Shown piece by piece: positions 28,088 to 37,156 of a stretch of 64,000 bases of DNA. The stretch is from Aggregatimonas sangjinii (GTDB taxonomy: Bacteria; Bacteroidota; Bacteroidia; Flavobacteriales; Flavobacteriaceae). The stretch lies in NCBI RefSeq assembly GCF_005943945.1, contig NZ_CP040710.1, positions 186,001 to 250,000 of the forward strand. Reading direction: 5' to 3'. The position numbers were made by a program, and so were the translations under genes. The notes beneath the pieces were generated by a model that worked only from the letters and a program-made list of their open reading frames with translations, ran no database searches and had not been told where the DNA came from. The first letter of the stretch is position 1; every line of letters starts with the position of its first letter.

Positions 28088-28209
28088 TTACATTTCCGTT
28101 GATTCTACCCCGAAGTCTTTGTATCTACCTTCCCATGGGGTGGATGAAATTGTTGGAGGCAATCTCGGGTGTTGCAAACGATAGTATTTCGATTCTTAAA
28201 GTTGATCAT
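28088..28209 (-). pseudogene. Possible small gene with an internal frameshift (about 40 aa)
   Basis: The minus strand has an ATG at 28209 (MINFK...) and, one base out of frame, a protein-like stretch that begins ESKYYRLQHPRLPP and ends YKDFGVESTEM at the TAA at 28090-28088. Joining the two needs one extra base near 28197-28201 and would give a 40-residue peptide; as written the second frame is closed by a TAA just upstream and would have to start at a TTG. The stop is 16 bp before a strong terminator of the same strand, which is where a real gene should end. The family is not recognised. Alternatives: a sequencing error, a decayed gene tail, or chance. Confidence 0.35.
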
Positions 28210-28279
28210 ATGGAACCGTCCCAATATCGTTATCGCTACAGTTTTATTTGAGAACAGTGAGTCTCAAGAAATTTTATAA

Positions 28280-29374
28280 TCAAGGTTGGATCTTTACATC
28301 AAATACAATGAAATCATTGGTATTAAAACCAGCCTCTATTTCAGTGATTTTAATAAGTCCTTTTTTACCATAATTATCCACAAATTCAATGACATCACCG
28401 ACTTCCAGATTTGTTATTTTCTGACTGTTCGATTTGGCGATGTTTTCCAGGTCACCGGATAAGACCACACCATCGAAACCAGCGGCATCTAAACTTGAAA
28501 TGGCGAAGAACGCTTCGTTCAAGGTTTCGTTTTCTACGTCGTCTTCATCCATTCTTGGTTGTAGTCCTTCAACCGGAAACCCAAAGGATGCGTCAAAGGT
28601 TGCTGTAGAGGCGAATGATGCATTTTCCCCGTCAGATACACCGGAGGCACCGAAATAGTAACCAAAATCCCAAAAAGCCCTAAATGCAGGCCCTTCGTTT
28701 ATGCGATACACTTCTTCGTTTAATAAAGAAAAGAAAGATTCGGTAGTTCCATCTGCTGCCGGTGCAAACAATTTGATATTCGTGAAATCACGAACTTCGG
28801 CAGCGGGGTTGGCTCCGGTACCTACTGTTACCGTAATGGTTCCTACACCTAAAGCCAATCTTTTGGAGAAGTCCCTGAAATCACCTTTTCCGGTAGTCGT
28901 CCAAAAGCTGTAAACAATAGACCCGTTGTCAATGTCCGGAACGGGAAGACTAAATGTAAAGTCGATTTCTTTTTTGGTGGCACCGTCCAAATCGATGGAG
29001 CCATCGGCCTTAAGCGCTTTGGTGAGTTCGGTGTCGCCCAATTGAAAATTATTGAAGGGCATATCGCCGCCACCGGAGACGTTCTGTGTGATGTACATTC
29101 TACGTTGGGTAGTAGCGTCTGAGGTAAAGATGATTCTTCCAGGAACAGCGGTACCAACCTCGCCACTGGCGCTGGCAGAGATAACGTTGTTCGACGGATC
29201 TGCTTCATTGAAAACAAGGGTAGCTACTTCTTCCTCGTCATCATCCCCTGTTTCATCGCCGGGTAACGGAGAGTCGAATACCGACCCATCATCCGAGCTA
29301 CAGCTAGTTACGAACAGCGCCATGGTACATACCAAAAAGCCATATTTCAAAATTGATTTTAATCCTTTTTTCAT
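28280..29374 (-). CDS. Secreted lipoprotein of unknown function
   Basis: 364 aa from the ATG at 29374 (an upstream ATG adds 8 residues before the signal peptide). Signal peptide and lipobox VTSC (Cys25), followed by a very acidic linker with runs of Asp/Glu (about 37-51), as in many surface-exposed Bacteroidetes lipoproteins. The rest is beta-rich with Thr, Ser, Gly and Asp. A central part with FTFSLPVPDIDNGS and a C-terminal part with EVGDVIEFVDNYGKKGLIKI are visible. No named domain was recognised; a surface adhesin or binding role is only a guess. Confidence 0.75.
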   Translation of the reverse strand: MKKGLKSILKYGFLVCTMALFVTSCSSDDGSVFDSPLPGDETGDDDEEEVATLVFNEADPSNNVISASASGEVGTAVPGRIIFTSDATTQRRMYITQNVSGGGDMPFNNFQLGDTELTKALKADGSIDLDGATKKEIDFTFSLPVPDIDNGSIVYSFWTTTGKGDFRDFSKRLALGVGTITVTVGTGANPAAEVRDFTNIKLFAPAADGTTESFFSLLNEEVYRINEGPAFRAFWDFGYYFGASGVSDGENASFASTATFDASFGFPVEGLQPRMDEDDVENETLNEAFFAISSLDAAGFDGVVLSGDLENIAKSNSQKITNLEVGDVIEFVDNYGKKGLIKITEIEAGFNTNDFIVFDVKIQP

Positions 29375-29614
29375 AATTTGGTTATTATTGGACTCCACGG
29401 ATAAAATGCTTTAAATTATCGGTGAACTCCATTTATGTATTTGTTCAAGACCTTAACTACAAAAAGTGAAATAAAGTATGCAGGGTATCGTTTTTAAAAT
29501 AGGAGCTAGTGTTTTGTTGAATTGAACATGATAAAGTTCTTGCAGCGACATATAGAATTGGCGCTAATATTTCGTTAAACGGTAGCACGTCGATGTTAAA
29601 GATTGATTATTTCG

Positions 29615-29622
29615 TATTTTTG
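29615..29622 (+). promoter_or_regulatory. -7 promoter element (TATTTTTG) at the head of the metal island
   Basis: Perfect TAnnTTTG that ends 5 bp before the ATG of the HYC_CC_PP gene (29628). It is the likely entry promoter for the whole plus-strand metal block. No -33 TTG/TTTG at the usual distance is present, which would fit a promoter that needs an activator. The leader would be at most a few bases. Confidence 0.4.
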
Positions 29623-29627
29623 TACTA

Positions 29628-30041
29628 ATGAAACAAGGGCTACATAAAATATTTGCAATTACCATGGCCTTTTTGCTATTGGCTTCTACGGTATCGTGGA
29701 CGGTTGGAAAGCATTATTGTATGGGGCGCCTGATGGATGTTTCTCTGTTTGAACATGCTGAAGATTGTGGTATGGCGATGGATGAAGTGCCCGAATACGC
29801 TACCGCTGATACCCTGGAATCCTGCTGTAATGACGAATTGGTTGTTATTGAAGGACAGGAGGACCTGAAAATGTCATCTGACCGTCTTACCATTGATCAA
29901 CAATTATTCGTTAGCTCTTTCGTATTCGCTTACATCAATCGCTATGAAGGATTGGATGAAAATATAGTTCCCTTCAAAGACTATTCGCCTCCTCCGCTGA
30001 TACGGGATGTACAGATTCTAGATCAGACCTTTCTCATTTGA
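29628..30041 (+). CDS. HYC_CC_PP family small exported protein
   Basis: 137 aa with an N-terminal hydrophobic segment (about 8-26, signal peptide or anchor). It has the three landmarks that name the family: HYC (29-31), a CC pair (66-67) and PP (121-123), plus Cys47. In Bacteroidetes such proteins are commonly found in front of heavy-metal efflux genes, as here before the CusA pump. The Cys and Met content suggests binding of soft metals such as Cu(I) in the periplasm; that role is inferred, not shown. Confidence 0.85.
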   Translation: MKQGLHKIFAITMAFLLLASTVSWTVGKHYCMGRLMDVSLFEHAEDCGMAMDEVPEYATADTLESCCNDELVVIEGQEDLKMSSDRLTIDQQLFVSSFVFAYINRYEGLDENIVPFKDYSPPPLIRDVQILDQTFLI

Positions 30042-30080
30042 TTTTAAACTTTAGAAAAATACGCCCAACGGCCCTGCTTT

Positions 30081-30098
30081 ACTTGGGCTGAACCTGCT
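30081..30098 (-). repeat. 18-bp repeat, left copy (inverted partner at 35212)
   Basis: The minus strand of this stretch and the plus strand at 35212-35229 agree in 17 of 18 bases (AGCAGGTTCAGC[C/A]CAAGT). The two copies flank the cusA-tolC pair in inverted orientation. Chance cannot be excluded. Confidence 0.35.
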
Positions 30099-30149
30099 AT
30101 ACGCTTTGTTTTCTCAACGTGTTTTCTAAATGTTTACTAATCAATTCCT

Positions 30150-33100
30150 ATGCTCAACAAAGGCATTAAATTTCTAATAGAGAATAAATTGGTTGCGGTA
30201 TTAATCCTCCTTCTCTTTGTGGGGTGGGGTACCGTCAATGCACCCTTTAATTGGGATACCGGCATTCTACCAAGCGACCCTGTTGCGGTCGATGCCATTC
30301 CCGATATCGGCGAGAACCAGCAGATTGTCTTCACCAAATGGCCAGGACGTTCGCCTCAAGATATCGAAGACCAGATTTCCTATCCGTTGACCACATCGCT
30401 TTTGGGTATTCCGGGGGTCAAGACGATACGGAGTTCCTCGATGTTCGGGTTCTCCAGCATTTATATCATTTTTGAGGAGGATGTGGAATTCTATTGGAGC
30501 CGCAGCCGTATCCTTGAAAAATTGAATTCGCTTTCCAGTAATCTCTTGCCGGAAGGCGTGAATCCCGCACTGGGTCCGGATGCCACGGGATTGGGTCAAA
30601 TATTCTGGTACACCCTTGAAGGGAGGGACGAAGATGGAAATGTAACCGGCGGTTGGGACTTACAGGAGTTACGAAGCATTCAGGACTATTATGTAAAATA
30701 TGCTCTATCCGCAGCAAGCGGGGTTTCCGAAGTGTCCTCCATTGGGGGCTACGTACAGGAATATCAAATCGATGTGAATCCCGAATTGATGAAGCAGTAC
30801 ACTATCGGTCTTCATCAAGTGGTCAACGCCGTCAAGCAAAGTAATCGCGACATCGGGGCACAGACCTTGGAAATCAACCAAGCAGAATATTTGGTACGAG
30901 GTCTAGGTTATGTAAAGTCTTTGGATGATATCAAAAATGCCGTGGTCACTTCTGAGGATTTTACCTCGATTCGTGTGAAGGATATTGCCAATGTTTCCCT
31001 TGGTCCAGCGGTTCGTCGCGGAATTCTTGATAAGGAAGGTGCCGAGGTAGTTGGCGGGGTCGTGGTAGCCAGGTATGGAGCAAACCCCTTAGAGGTCATC
31101 AACAATGTCAAGGATAAAATCAAGGAGCTCAGCTCCGGACTCCCTTCCAAAGAATTAAGCGATGGCCGTACATCGCAATTGACCATTGTCCCTTTTTATG
31201 ACCGTACCGAACTCATTCAGGAAACCCTGGGAACGCTCAATGAAGCATTGACCTTGGAAATACTGATTACCATCTTGGTCATCATTATCATGGTATTCAA
31301 TCTCCGGGCCTCCGTGCTCATTTCAGGGCTTTTGCCCGTAGCCGTTTTAATGGTTTTCATCGCCATGAAGTTATTCGGGGTCGATGCCAATATCGTGGCC
31401 CTTTCGGGTATTGCCATCGCCATTGGTACGATGGTCGATGTCGGGGTCATCCTTTCCGAAAATATCATTCGGCATTTGGACGAGAACAAGGATAAGCTCC
31501 CCATAAATGAAGTAGTTTACAACGCTTCCGCTGAAGTCTCAGGTGCCATTTTAACAGCGGTAATGACCACCGTTATCAGTTTTATTCCCGTGTTCACGAT
31601 GATCGGTGCCGAAGGAAAATTATTCCGTCCGTTGGCGTTCACAAAGACCTTCGCGTTAACGGCTTCCATTATTGTTGCCCTGTTTTTAATTCCACCGTTT
31701 GCAGCTTTCCTCTTTAGAAAGAAGCGTAGCAAAAGTATAATGGGATACGTATTCAGCATACTACTCGTCGTTATCGGACTTATCGCGGTAGTGTACGGCT
31801 ATTGGTTAGGACTGGCGTTAATGGCATTCGGGACCATAAGACCTTTAAAGAACGCTGAAATTGCAGGGCGTTTGTTCAATGGGTTCTCGTTATCCGACAA
31901 ACAGGCCAGCCTTTTGAATATCCTAATTTCGGCAACGGCCATTGTATTCCTTTTGGCAACTTACTGGAGACCCTTGGGCTTGGACAGAAGTATTTTTATC
32001 AACCTGATTTTTGTAGGGTTCATATGCTTTGGATTGTTGGGCGTGTTCATCCTATTCAGAAAATACTATACGCGCATACTGCAATGGGCATTGCGGAATA
32101 AATTGGCCTTTCTCTCCATACCGACGGTCATTGTTGTTTTCGGGATACTGATTATGCAAAATACGGGCAAGGAGTTTATGCCTGCTCTTAACGAAGGTTC
32201 TTTTTTATTAATGCCAACCTCGCTTCCGCATGCGGGCGTCGAGGAGAACAAACGCGTATTACAACAGTTGGATATGGCAGTTGCCAGCATCCCGGAAATC
32301 GAAACGGTCGTGGGCAAGGCAGGACGCACGGAATCCGCATTGGATCCCGCGCCTATGTCGATGTACGAAAACATCATCCAGTACAAATCGGAGTACATGC
32401 AGAACGAGACCGGAAAGCGCCAACGCTTTAAAGTCAATGATGATGGTTTGTTTGCGTTGAGGGATGGTAATTTCCTTTTGAACCCGAATACAGTTCTCGA
32501 AGAGAACACTTCGGGGTATACCGAATCCGAAATCGAGAATTTCTCGGAAATCCGTTATGAAAATCTAATCCCTGATGACAGCGGCGAATACTACAGAAAC
32601 TGGCGGCCAGAAATACAATACCCAGATGACATTTGGAATGAAATCGTGCGTGTGACACGATTGCCCGGAGTGACATCCGCACCAAAGTTACAGCCCATCG
32701 AAACCCGGCTGGTCATGTTACAGACCGGTATGCGTGCGCCCATGGGCATCAAGGTAAAAGGCCAAGATCTACGAGAAATCGAGGCTTTTGGAATCCAGTT
32801 GGAGAATATTTTAAAGGAAGCGGAAGGTGTAAAAGACGAAGCCGTATTCGCCGATAGAATCGTGGGCAAACCGTATCTCCTTATCGATATTGATAGGGAG
32901 GCTTTGGCCAGATATGGCATTTTAGTCGAAGACGTACAACGGGTCTTGGAGGTTGCCGTTGGCGGGATGACCCTGACCCAGACCGTTGAGGGAAGGGAGC
33001 GTTACGGCGTGCGGGTACGTTACCCTAGGGAACTTCGCGAAAATCCGACGGATATAAAGAATATCTATGTCCCAGTGGCAAAAGGCAGTCCGATTCCTTT

Positions 33101-33950
33101 GAGCGAATTGGTCACGATTCGCTATGAAAAAGGGCCACAGGTCATCAAAAGTGAGGATACGTTTTTGGTCGGCTATGTCCTCTTTGATAAATTGGACGGT
33201 TTCGCGGAAGTGAACGTGGTGGAAAACGCCCAAGCCCTCATCCAAGAAAAAATCGCCAATGGCGAATTGGTCGTTCCCAAAGGCATCAATTATCAATTTA
33301 CGGGTACGTATGAAAATCAGCTACGAGCCGAAAAGACCTTATCGGTAGTAGTGCCTTTGGCCTTGTTCATCATCTTTTTAATCCTGTATTTCCAATTTCG
33401 TTCGGTATCTACTTCGTTGATGGTATTTACAGGAATTGCCGTAGCCTTTGCCGGGGGCTTCTTGATGATTTGGTGCTATGGCCAGGATTGGTTCCTCAAC
33501 TTCAATTTCTTCGGGGAGAACCTACGCGATTTGTTCCAAATGCATACCATCAACCTTAGCGTAGCGGTATGGGTAGGATTCATAGCACTCTTTGGTATCG
33601 CGACGGATGATGGCGTGGTCATGGCCACCTATCTCACACAGACTTTTGACCGGAACAAACCAAAGACTTTGGAAGCGGTCAGGGCATCGGTCGTTGAAGC
33701 AGGTGAAAAACGGATTCGTCCTTGTCTCATGACAACGGCCACAACGATTCTGGCATTGCTGCCCGTTTTGACCTCAACGGGAAGGGGAAGCGATATTATG
33801 ATCCCCATGGCCATTCCTTCTTTTGGGGGAATGTTGATTGCGCTGATTACCCTGTTGGTGGTTCCGGTGCTGTATAGTTGGAGGGCTGAGTATTCATTAG
33901 AAAAGAGAGAACGGAATATAGAGAATAGACTAAAAACCGAAGTACAATGA
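30150..33950 (+). CDS. cusA: CusA/CzcA-type heavy-metal RND efflux pump
   Basis: 1266 aa inner-membrane antiporter of the HME-RND family. With an adaptor and an outer-membrane channel it expels periplasmic metal ions. Seen: the porter domains, the TM4 region GIAIAIGTMVDVGVILSENI (about 420-440) with the proton-relay Asp/Glu, and the matching half with GIATDDGVVMATYL. It is about 200 residues longer than E. coli CusA. The extra length lies mainly at about 525-640, where three more hydrophobic stretches sit between the two repeat halves, and in the second periplasmic loop. Substrate is most likely Cu/Ag from the neighbours. The stop overlaps the tolC-like start (ATGA). Confidence 0.93.
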   Translation: MLNKGIKFLIENKLVAVLILLLFVGWGTVNAPFNWDTGILPSDPVAVDAIPDIGENQQIVFTKWPGRSPQDIEDQISYPLTTSLLGIPGVKTIRSSSMFGFSSIYIIFEEDVEFYWSRSRILEKLNSLSSNLLPEGVNPALGPDATGLGQIFWYTLEGRDEDGNVTGGWDLQELRSIQDYYVKYALSAASGVSEVSSIGGYVQEYQIDVNPELMKQYTIGLHQVVNAVKQSNRDIGAQTLEINQAEYLVRGLGYVKSLDDIKNAVVTSEDFTSIRVKDIANVSLGPAVRRGILDKEGAEVVGGVVVARYGANPLEVINNVKDKIKELSSGLPSKELSDGRTSQLTIVPFYDRTELIQETLGTLNEALTLEILITILVIIIMVFNLRASVLISGLLPVAVLMVFIAMKLFGVDANIVALSGIAIAIGTMVDVGVILSENIIRHLDENKDKLPINEVVYNASAEVSGAILTAVMTTVISFIPVFTMIGAEGKLFRPLAFTKTFALTASIIVALFLIPPFAAFLFRKKRSKSIMGYVFSILLVVIGLIAVVYGYWLGLALMAFGTIRPLKNAEIAGRLFNGFSLSDKQASLLNILISATAIVFLLATYWRPLGLDRSIFINLIFVGFICFGLLGVFILFRKYYTRILQWALRNKLAFLSIPTVIVVFGILIMQNTGKEFMPALNEGSFLLMPTSLPHAGVEENKRVLQQLDMAVASIPEIETVVGKAGRTESALDPAPMSMYENIIQYKSEYMQNETGKRQRFKVNDDGLFALRDGNFLLNPNTVLEENTSGYTESEIENFSEIRYENLIPDDSGEYYRNWRPEIQYPDDIWNEIVRVTRLPGVTSAPKLQPIETRLVMLQTGMRAPMGIKVKGQDLREIEAFGIQLENILKEAEGVKDEAVFADRIVGKPYLLIDIDREALARYGILVEDVQRVLEVAVGGMTLTQTVEGRERYGVRVRYPRELRENPTDIKNIYVPVAKGSPIPLSELVTIRYEKGPQVIKSEDTFLVGYVLFDKLDGFAEVNVVENAQALIQEKIANGELVVPKGINYQFTGTYENQLRAEKTLSVVVPLALFIIFLILYFQFRSVSTSLMVFTGIAVAFAGGFLMIWCYGQDWFLNFNFFGENLRDLFQMHTINLSVAVWVGFIALFGIATDDGVVMATYLTQTFDRNKPKTLEAVRASVVEAGEKRIRPCLMTTATTILALLPVLTSTGRGSDIMIPMAIPSFGGMLIALITLLVVPVLYSWRAEYSLEKRERNIENRLKTEVQ

Positions 33951-35191
33951 AATCAAAAAAGTCGAAACGAATGACAAAAGGAGTCTATATTCTCTTTTCA
34001 GTTTTCTCTTTTCTTTCAGCACAAAGTCAAGACTTGGAATCGTATATCCAAGAAGCGGAAACCAATAGTCCTGAGGTACAGGCATTTGAAATAAGCTACA
34101 ACATAGCCAAGGAAAAAGTGGAAGAGGCGAATGCATTGCCCAACACAGAGGTAAGCGCAGGAGTCTTCGTAAGTGAACCTGAAACCCGAACAGGGGCACA
34201 AAAGGCACGGTTTTCGGTCAAGCAGATGCTTCCTTGGTTCGGTACCATAACCGCTAGGGAAAACTACGCCAGTGCCGTGGCTGAGGTCGATTATTTGGAT
34301 GTAACGATTACAAAGAGGAAATTGCGGCTATCCGTTTCGCAATCCTACTATAAACTGTACGCTATCACGGAAAAGCAGAAAGTTCTCGACGAAAATATGC
34401 GATTGCTAAAAACCTATGAGCGCCTGGCATTGACCTCCGTGGAAGTGGGCAATGCCTCCGCGGTGGACGTATTGCGTTTGCAAATCCGTCAAAATGAACT
34501 GCAAGAGCAAAAGGAGGTACTGAGGCAGGAATACCTTTCGGAGCAAGGCGTTTTTAATAAGTTGCTGAACCGAAAGAAAACACTTGCCATCGACCTAATC
34601 GATAGCTTGACGATAGTCCCTGTGGTGGAACAAACCATCACCGAATTGGAACTGCATCCCGAACTCGAAAAGTACGACATGTTATACGAATCCGTAACAC
34701 GATCCGAACTATTGAACCAAAAGGAAGCGAATCCCAATTTAGGTTTCGGATTGGATTACATTCCCGTCGCAGAAAGGGCCGGAATGGATTTTAGCGATAA
34801 CGGCAAGGATATTTTGATGCCGATGGTATCGCTCTCCATTCCCATTTTCAACAACAAATACAAATCCCGTACGGTGCAAAATGAAATGCGTCAAGAGGAA
34901 ATCAATGCGCATAAATCGAATCGGAGAAATCTACTGCAGACTATTTTAAATACTTCCCTAAGCGATAAGGAAGCGGCCAGAATCAAATTCAATACACAAA
35001 TGAAGAATTTGAAACAGGCCAGGAACGCAGAGGAAATCCTGATTAAAAATTATGAAACGGGAACCATCGATTTTAACGACGTACTTGACATTCAAGAACT
35101 GCAATTGAAGTTTCAGATGAATCAAATTGAAGCCTTAAAAAACTATTATTCACAAATGGCTGTCATTAACTATTTAACGAATCAATACTGA
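33947..35191 (+). CDS. TolC/CusC-family outer-membrane efflux channel
   Basis: 414 aa with a signal peptide that ends ...FLSAQS-Q (about 27). Long alpha-helical hairpins rich in Glu, Gln and Lys (two OEP repeats) and short beta segments are typical of the trimeric outer-membrane channels. The start overlaps the cusA stop by 4 bp (ATGA), which indicates translational coupling and the same efflux complex. Another in-frame ATG at 33971 would give a shorter, less basic signal sequence. It has no lipobox Cys, unlike E. coli CusC. Confidence 0.9.
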   Translation: MKSKKSKRMTKGVYILFSVFSFLSAQSQDLESYIQEAETNSPEVQAFEISYNIAKEKVEEANALPNTEVSAGVFVSEPETRTGAQKARFSVKQMLPWFGTITARENYASAVAEVDYLDVTITKRKLRLSVSQSYYKLYAITEKQKVLDENMRLLKTYERLALTSVEVGNASAVDVLRLQIRQNELQEQKEVLRQEYLSEQGVFNKLLNRKKTLAIDLIDSLTIVPVVEQTITELELHPELEKYDMLYESVTRSELLNQKEANPNLGFGLDYIPVAERAGMDFSDNGKDILMPMVSLSIPIFNNKYKSRTVQNEMRQEEINAHKSNRRNLLQTILNTSLSDKEAARIKFNTQMKNLKQARNAEEILIKNYETGTIDFNDVLDIQELQLKFQMNQIEALKNYYSQMAVINYLTNQY

Positions 35192-35211
35192 AATAGGTCT
35201 GCCTGACGACA

Positions 35212-35229
35212 AGCAGGTTCAGCACAAGT
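35212..35229 (+). repeat. 18-bp repeat, right copy (inverted partner at 30081)
   Basis: Partner of the 30081-30098 repeat, 17 of 18 bases, opposite orientation. It sits just after the TolC-type gene, in the 91-bp spacer before the DUF3347 gene, next to a CTGCCTG...CAGG sequence. Confidence 0.35.
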
Positions 35230-35282
35230 GAAAACGTATAGACAACCAATTGAAAAGAAATGTTTAATCTAAATTAAGAAAA

Positions 35283-35849
35283 ATGAAAATCAGTAAAACA
35301 AACATGATGAATCGAAACAAGATATTAGTGGTAAGTGCTGCGGTGACTATGACTTTCGTATCCTGTGGAGAACAAAAAAACAAAAAAGATGCAGAGATCA
35401 GCACCCCACAGGCAGTAGAACAATCGAAGATTGAAACTGCGGATATCGCGGACGCTTCTTTCTCTGATGAAATGACCGGAAAGGTATTCCGTAAGTACCA
35501 ACAATTACGAGTGGCCTTGGTCAATTCCGATGCCGACGAAGTACAAACGGTTGCGGGAAATCTTGCGGAAAGTTTTTCGCAAGAACGGGAAGATATGAAA
35601 ACAATGGCTTTGGCCATGGCAGAAGCGGCGGATATTGAAAAACAGCGCGAACTCTTTTCGGAATTCACGGAAAAGGTCGAACCTATATTGAAGGAGTCCA
35701 TCTCCGAAGGAACGATTTACAAACAATTTTGCCCCATGGCTTTTGATGGTAAGGGCGGCTATTGGATCTCCGATGTAGATGAGATTCGCAATCCGTATTA
35801 CGGCGATAAAATGCTCAAATGCGGTAAGGTAGTCGAAGAGATACAGTAA
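35283..35849 (+). CDS. DUF3347 lipoprotein, periplasmic metal-island protein
   Basis: 188 aa. Signal peptide with lipobox FVSC (Cys28), then a linker and a DUF3347 domain (about 58-188). The helical part is followed by the conserved C-terminal motif FCPMAF (about 149-154) and YYGDKMLKCGKV (about 172-183), where Cys and Met could hold a soft metal. In other Bacteroidetes this domain occurs alone or fused to CusB-type adaptors, so a metal-shuttle role for the pump is likely. Other in-frame ATGs at about 35304 and 35307 are possible starts. Confidence 0.85.
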   Translation: MKISKTNMMNRNKILVVSAAVTMTFVSCGEQKNKKDAEISTPQAVEQSKIETADIADASFSDEMTGKVFRKYQQLRVALVNSDADEVQTVAGNLAESFSQEREDMKTMALAMAEAADIEKQRELFSEFTEKVEPILKESISEGTIYKQFCPMAFDGKGGYWISDVDEIRNPYYGDKMLKCGKVVEEIQ

Positions 35850-35929
35850 AAATCGTTTTTGAGGGAAAGGAATTTATATGTGAAGAGCCGTTAAAATTCC
35901 TACCCCTTTCAAGTGCAAAAAAGAAACGT

Positions 35930-37156
35930 ATGAATGATTTTCTAAAACAATGGGGAGAAGCGGCCTATACGACTACCGGATTCTTCTGGATGGCGCTTTG
36001 GGCTTTCATATTGGGTTACATTATCAGTAGTATGATCCAGATATTTGTCACCGAAAAAAGAATGCAGAAAGCAATGGGCGATAATGAAGGGAAGAGTGTT
36101 CTACTCGGCACCTTCTTTGGCTTTATAAGCAGTTCGTGCAGCTTTGCGGCGCTGGCTTCGACCAAATCAATTTTTAAAAAGGGTGCGAGCTTCGTTTCGT
36201 CTATAGCCTTTTTGCTAGCATCTACCAATTTGGTGATTGAGCTCGGAATCCTTATTTCCATATTCTTAGGATGGCAGTTTGTGGTAGGGGAATATGCCGG
36301 GGGTATTCTTTTGATAGGAATTAGTTGGGTTCTCATTCGGATTATCAACCCTAAGAAACTGATTGAGAATGCCCGAAAAAATCTGGAAGGTCAGGAGAAT
36401 GATGAAATGGATGATGCTAAAAATTGGAAAAAACAGATTCAGCAAGAAAACAGTTGGGCACGCGTCGCAAAAAAATATAAAATGGAATGGCAGATGGTCT
36501 GGAAAGATGTTACCGTAGGCTTTACCATTGCGGGAATCGTGGCTGCTTTCGTTCCCGATTCTTTTTTTGAGACGCTATTTATAAATAGCGGTCAAGGTAA
36601 TACTGATTTTACATTTCTCGAAATTCTCGAACACATAGTAGTGGGGCCGGTCGCCGCATTTTTGACCTTTATCGGTTCTATGGGAAATATTCCGTTAGCT
36701 GCGCTTCTTTTTGGAAAAGGCGTAAGTTTTGCTGGGGTAATGGCCTTTATTTTTAGCGATTTGGTTGTTTTTCCCGTATTGCGTATCAATGCAAAGTACT
36801 ACGGATGGAAGATGTCGTTCTTCATCCTATTTCTATTATTTACGGCTCTCGTTGGTACGGCCCTTGCCCTGCATTATTCGTTTGATCTGCTCGGTATTCT
36901 GCCAGACCCGTCACGGGTAAAGATTCAGGATAGTGAATTTTTTAAGATCGATTATACCTTCTATTTAAATATTGCCTTTTTAGCAATCTCAGCCTATCTG
37001 ATTTATCTGGGCTTTTTCAAGAAGAAGGATATCGAGCATTCCATGAGCGAGATGGCACCAAAAAGCCCGTTGTTGGAAAGTATTTTAAAGTATGCAGCCT
37101 TCATCTGCTATTTATGGCTTGCTGGTGGACTGATTGTGAAATTCTTAATTCAATGA
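35930..37156 (+). CDS. YraQ/UPF0718-family permease
   Basis: 408 aa, about 8-10 TM helices. The family signature lies near residue 63-100: SSSCSFAALAS, FKKGASF and AFLLASTNLVIE, repeated in weaker form in the second half (VGPVAAFLTFIGSMGNIPLA). UPF0718 permeases include arsenical exporters of the ArsP type, but the ion moved is unknown for most members. Its place between metal-efflux genes suggests export of a metal or metal complex. Its last codons overlap the start of the next gene (ATGA). Confidence 0.88.
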   Translation: MNDFLKQWGEAAYTTTGFFWMALWAFILGYIISSMIQIFVTEKRMQKAMGDNEGKSVLLGTFFGFISSSCSFAALASTKSIFKKGASFVSSIAFLLASTNLVIELGILISIFLGWQFVVGEYAGGILLIGISWVLIRIINPKKLIENARKNLEGQENDEMDDAKNWKKQIQQENSWARVAKKYKMEWQMVWKDVTVGFTIAGIVAAFVPDSFFETLFINSGQGNTDFTFLEILEHIVVGPVAAFLTFIGSMGNIPLAALLFGKGVSFAGVMAFIFSDLVVFPVLRINAKYYGWKMSFFILFLLFTALVGTALALHYSFDLLGILPDPSRVKIQDSEFFKIDYTFYLNIAFLAISAYLIYLGFFKKKDIEHSMSEMAPKSPLLESILKYAAFICYLWLAGGLIVKFLIQ

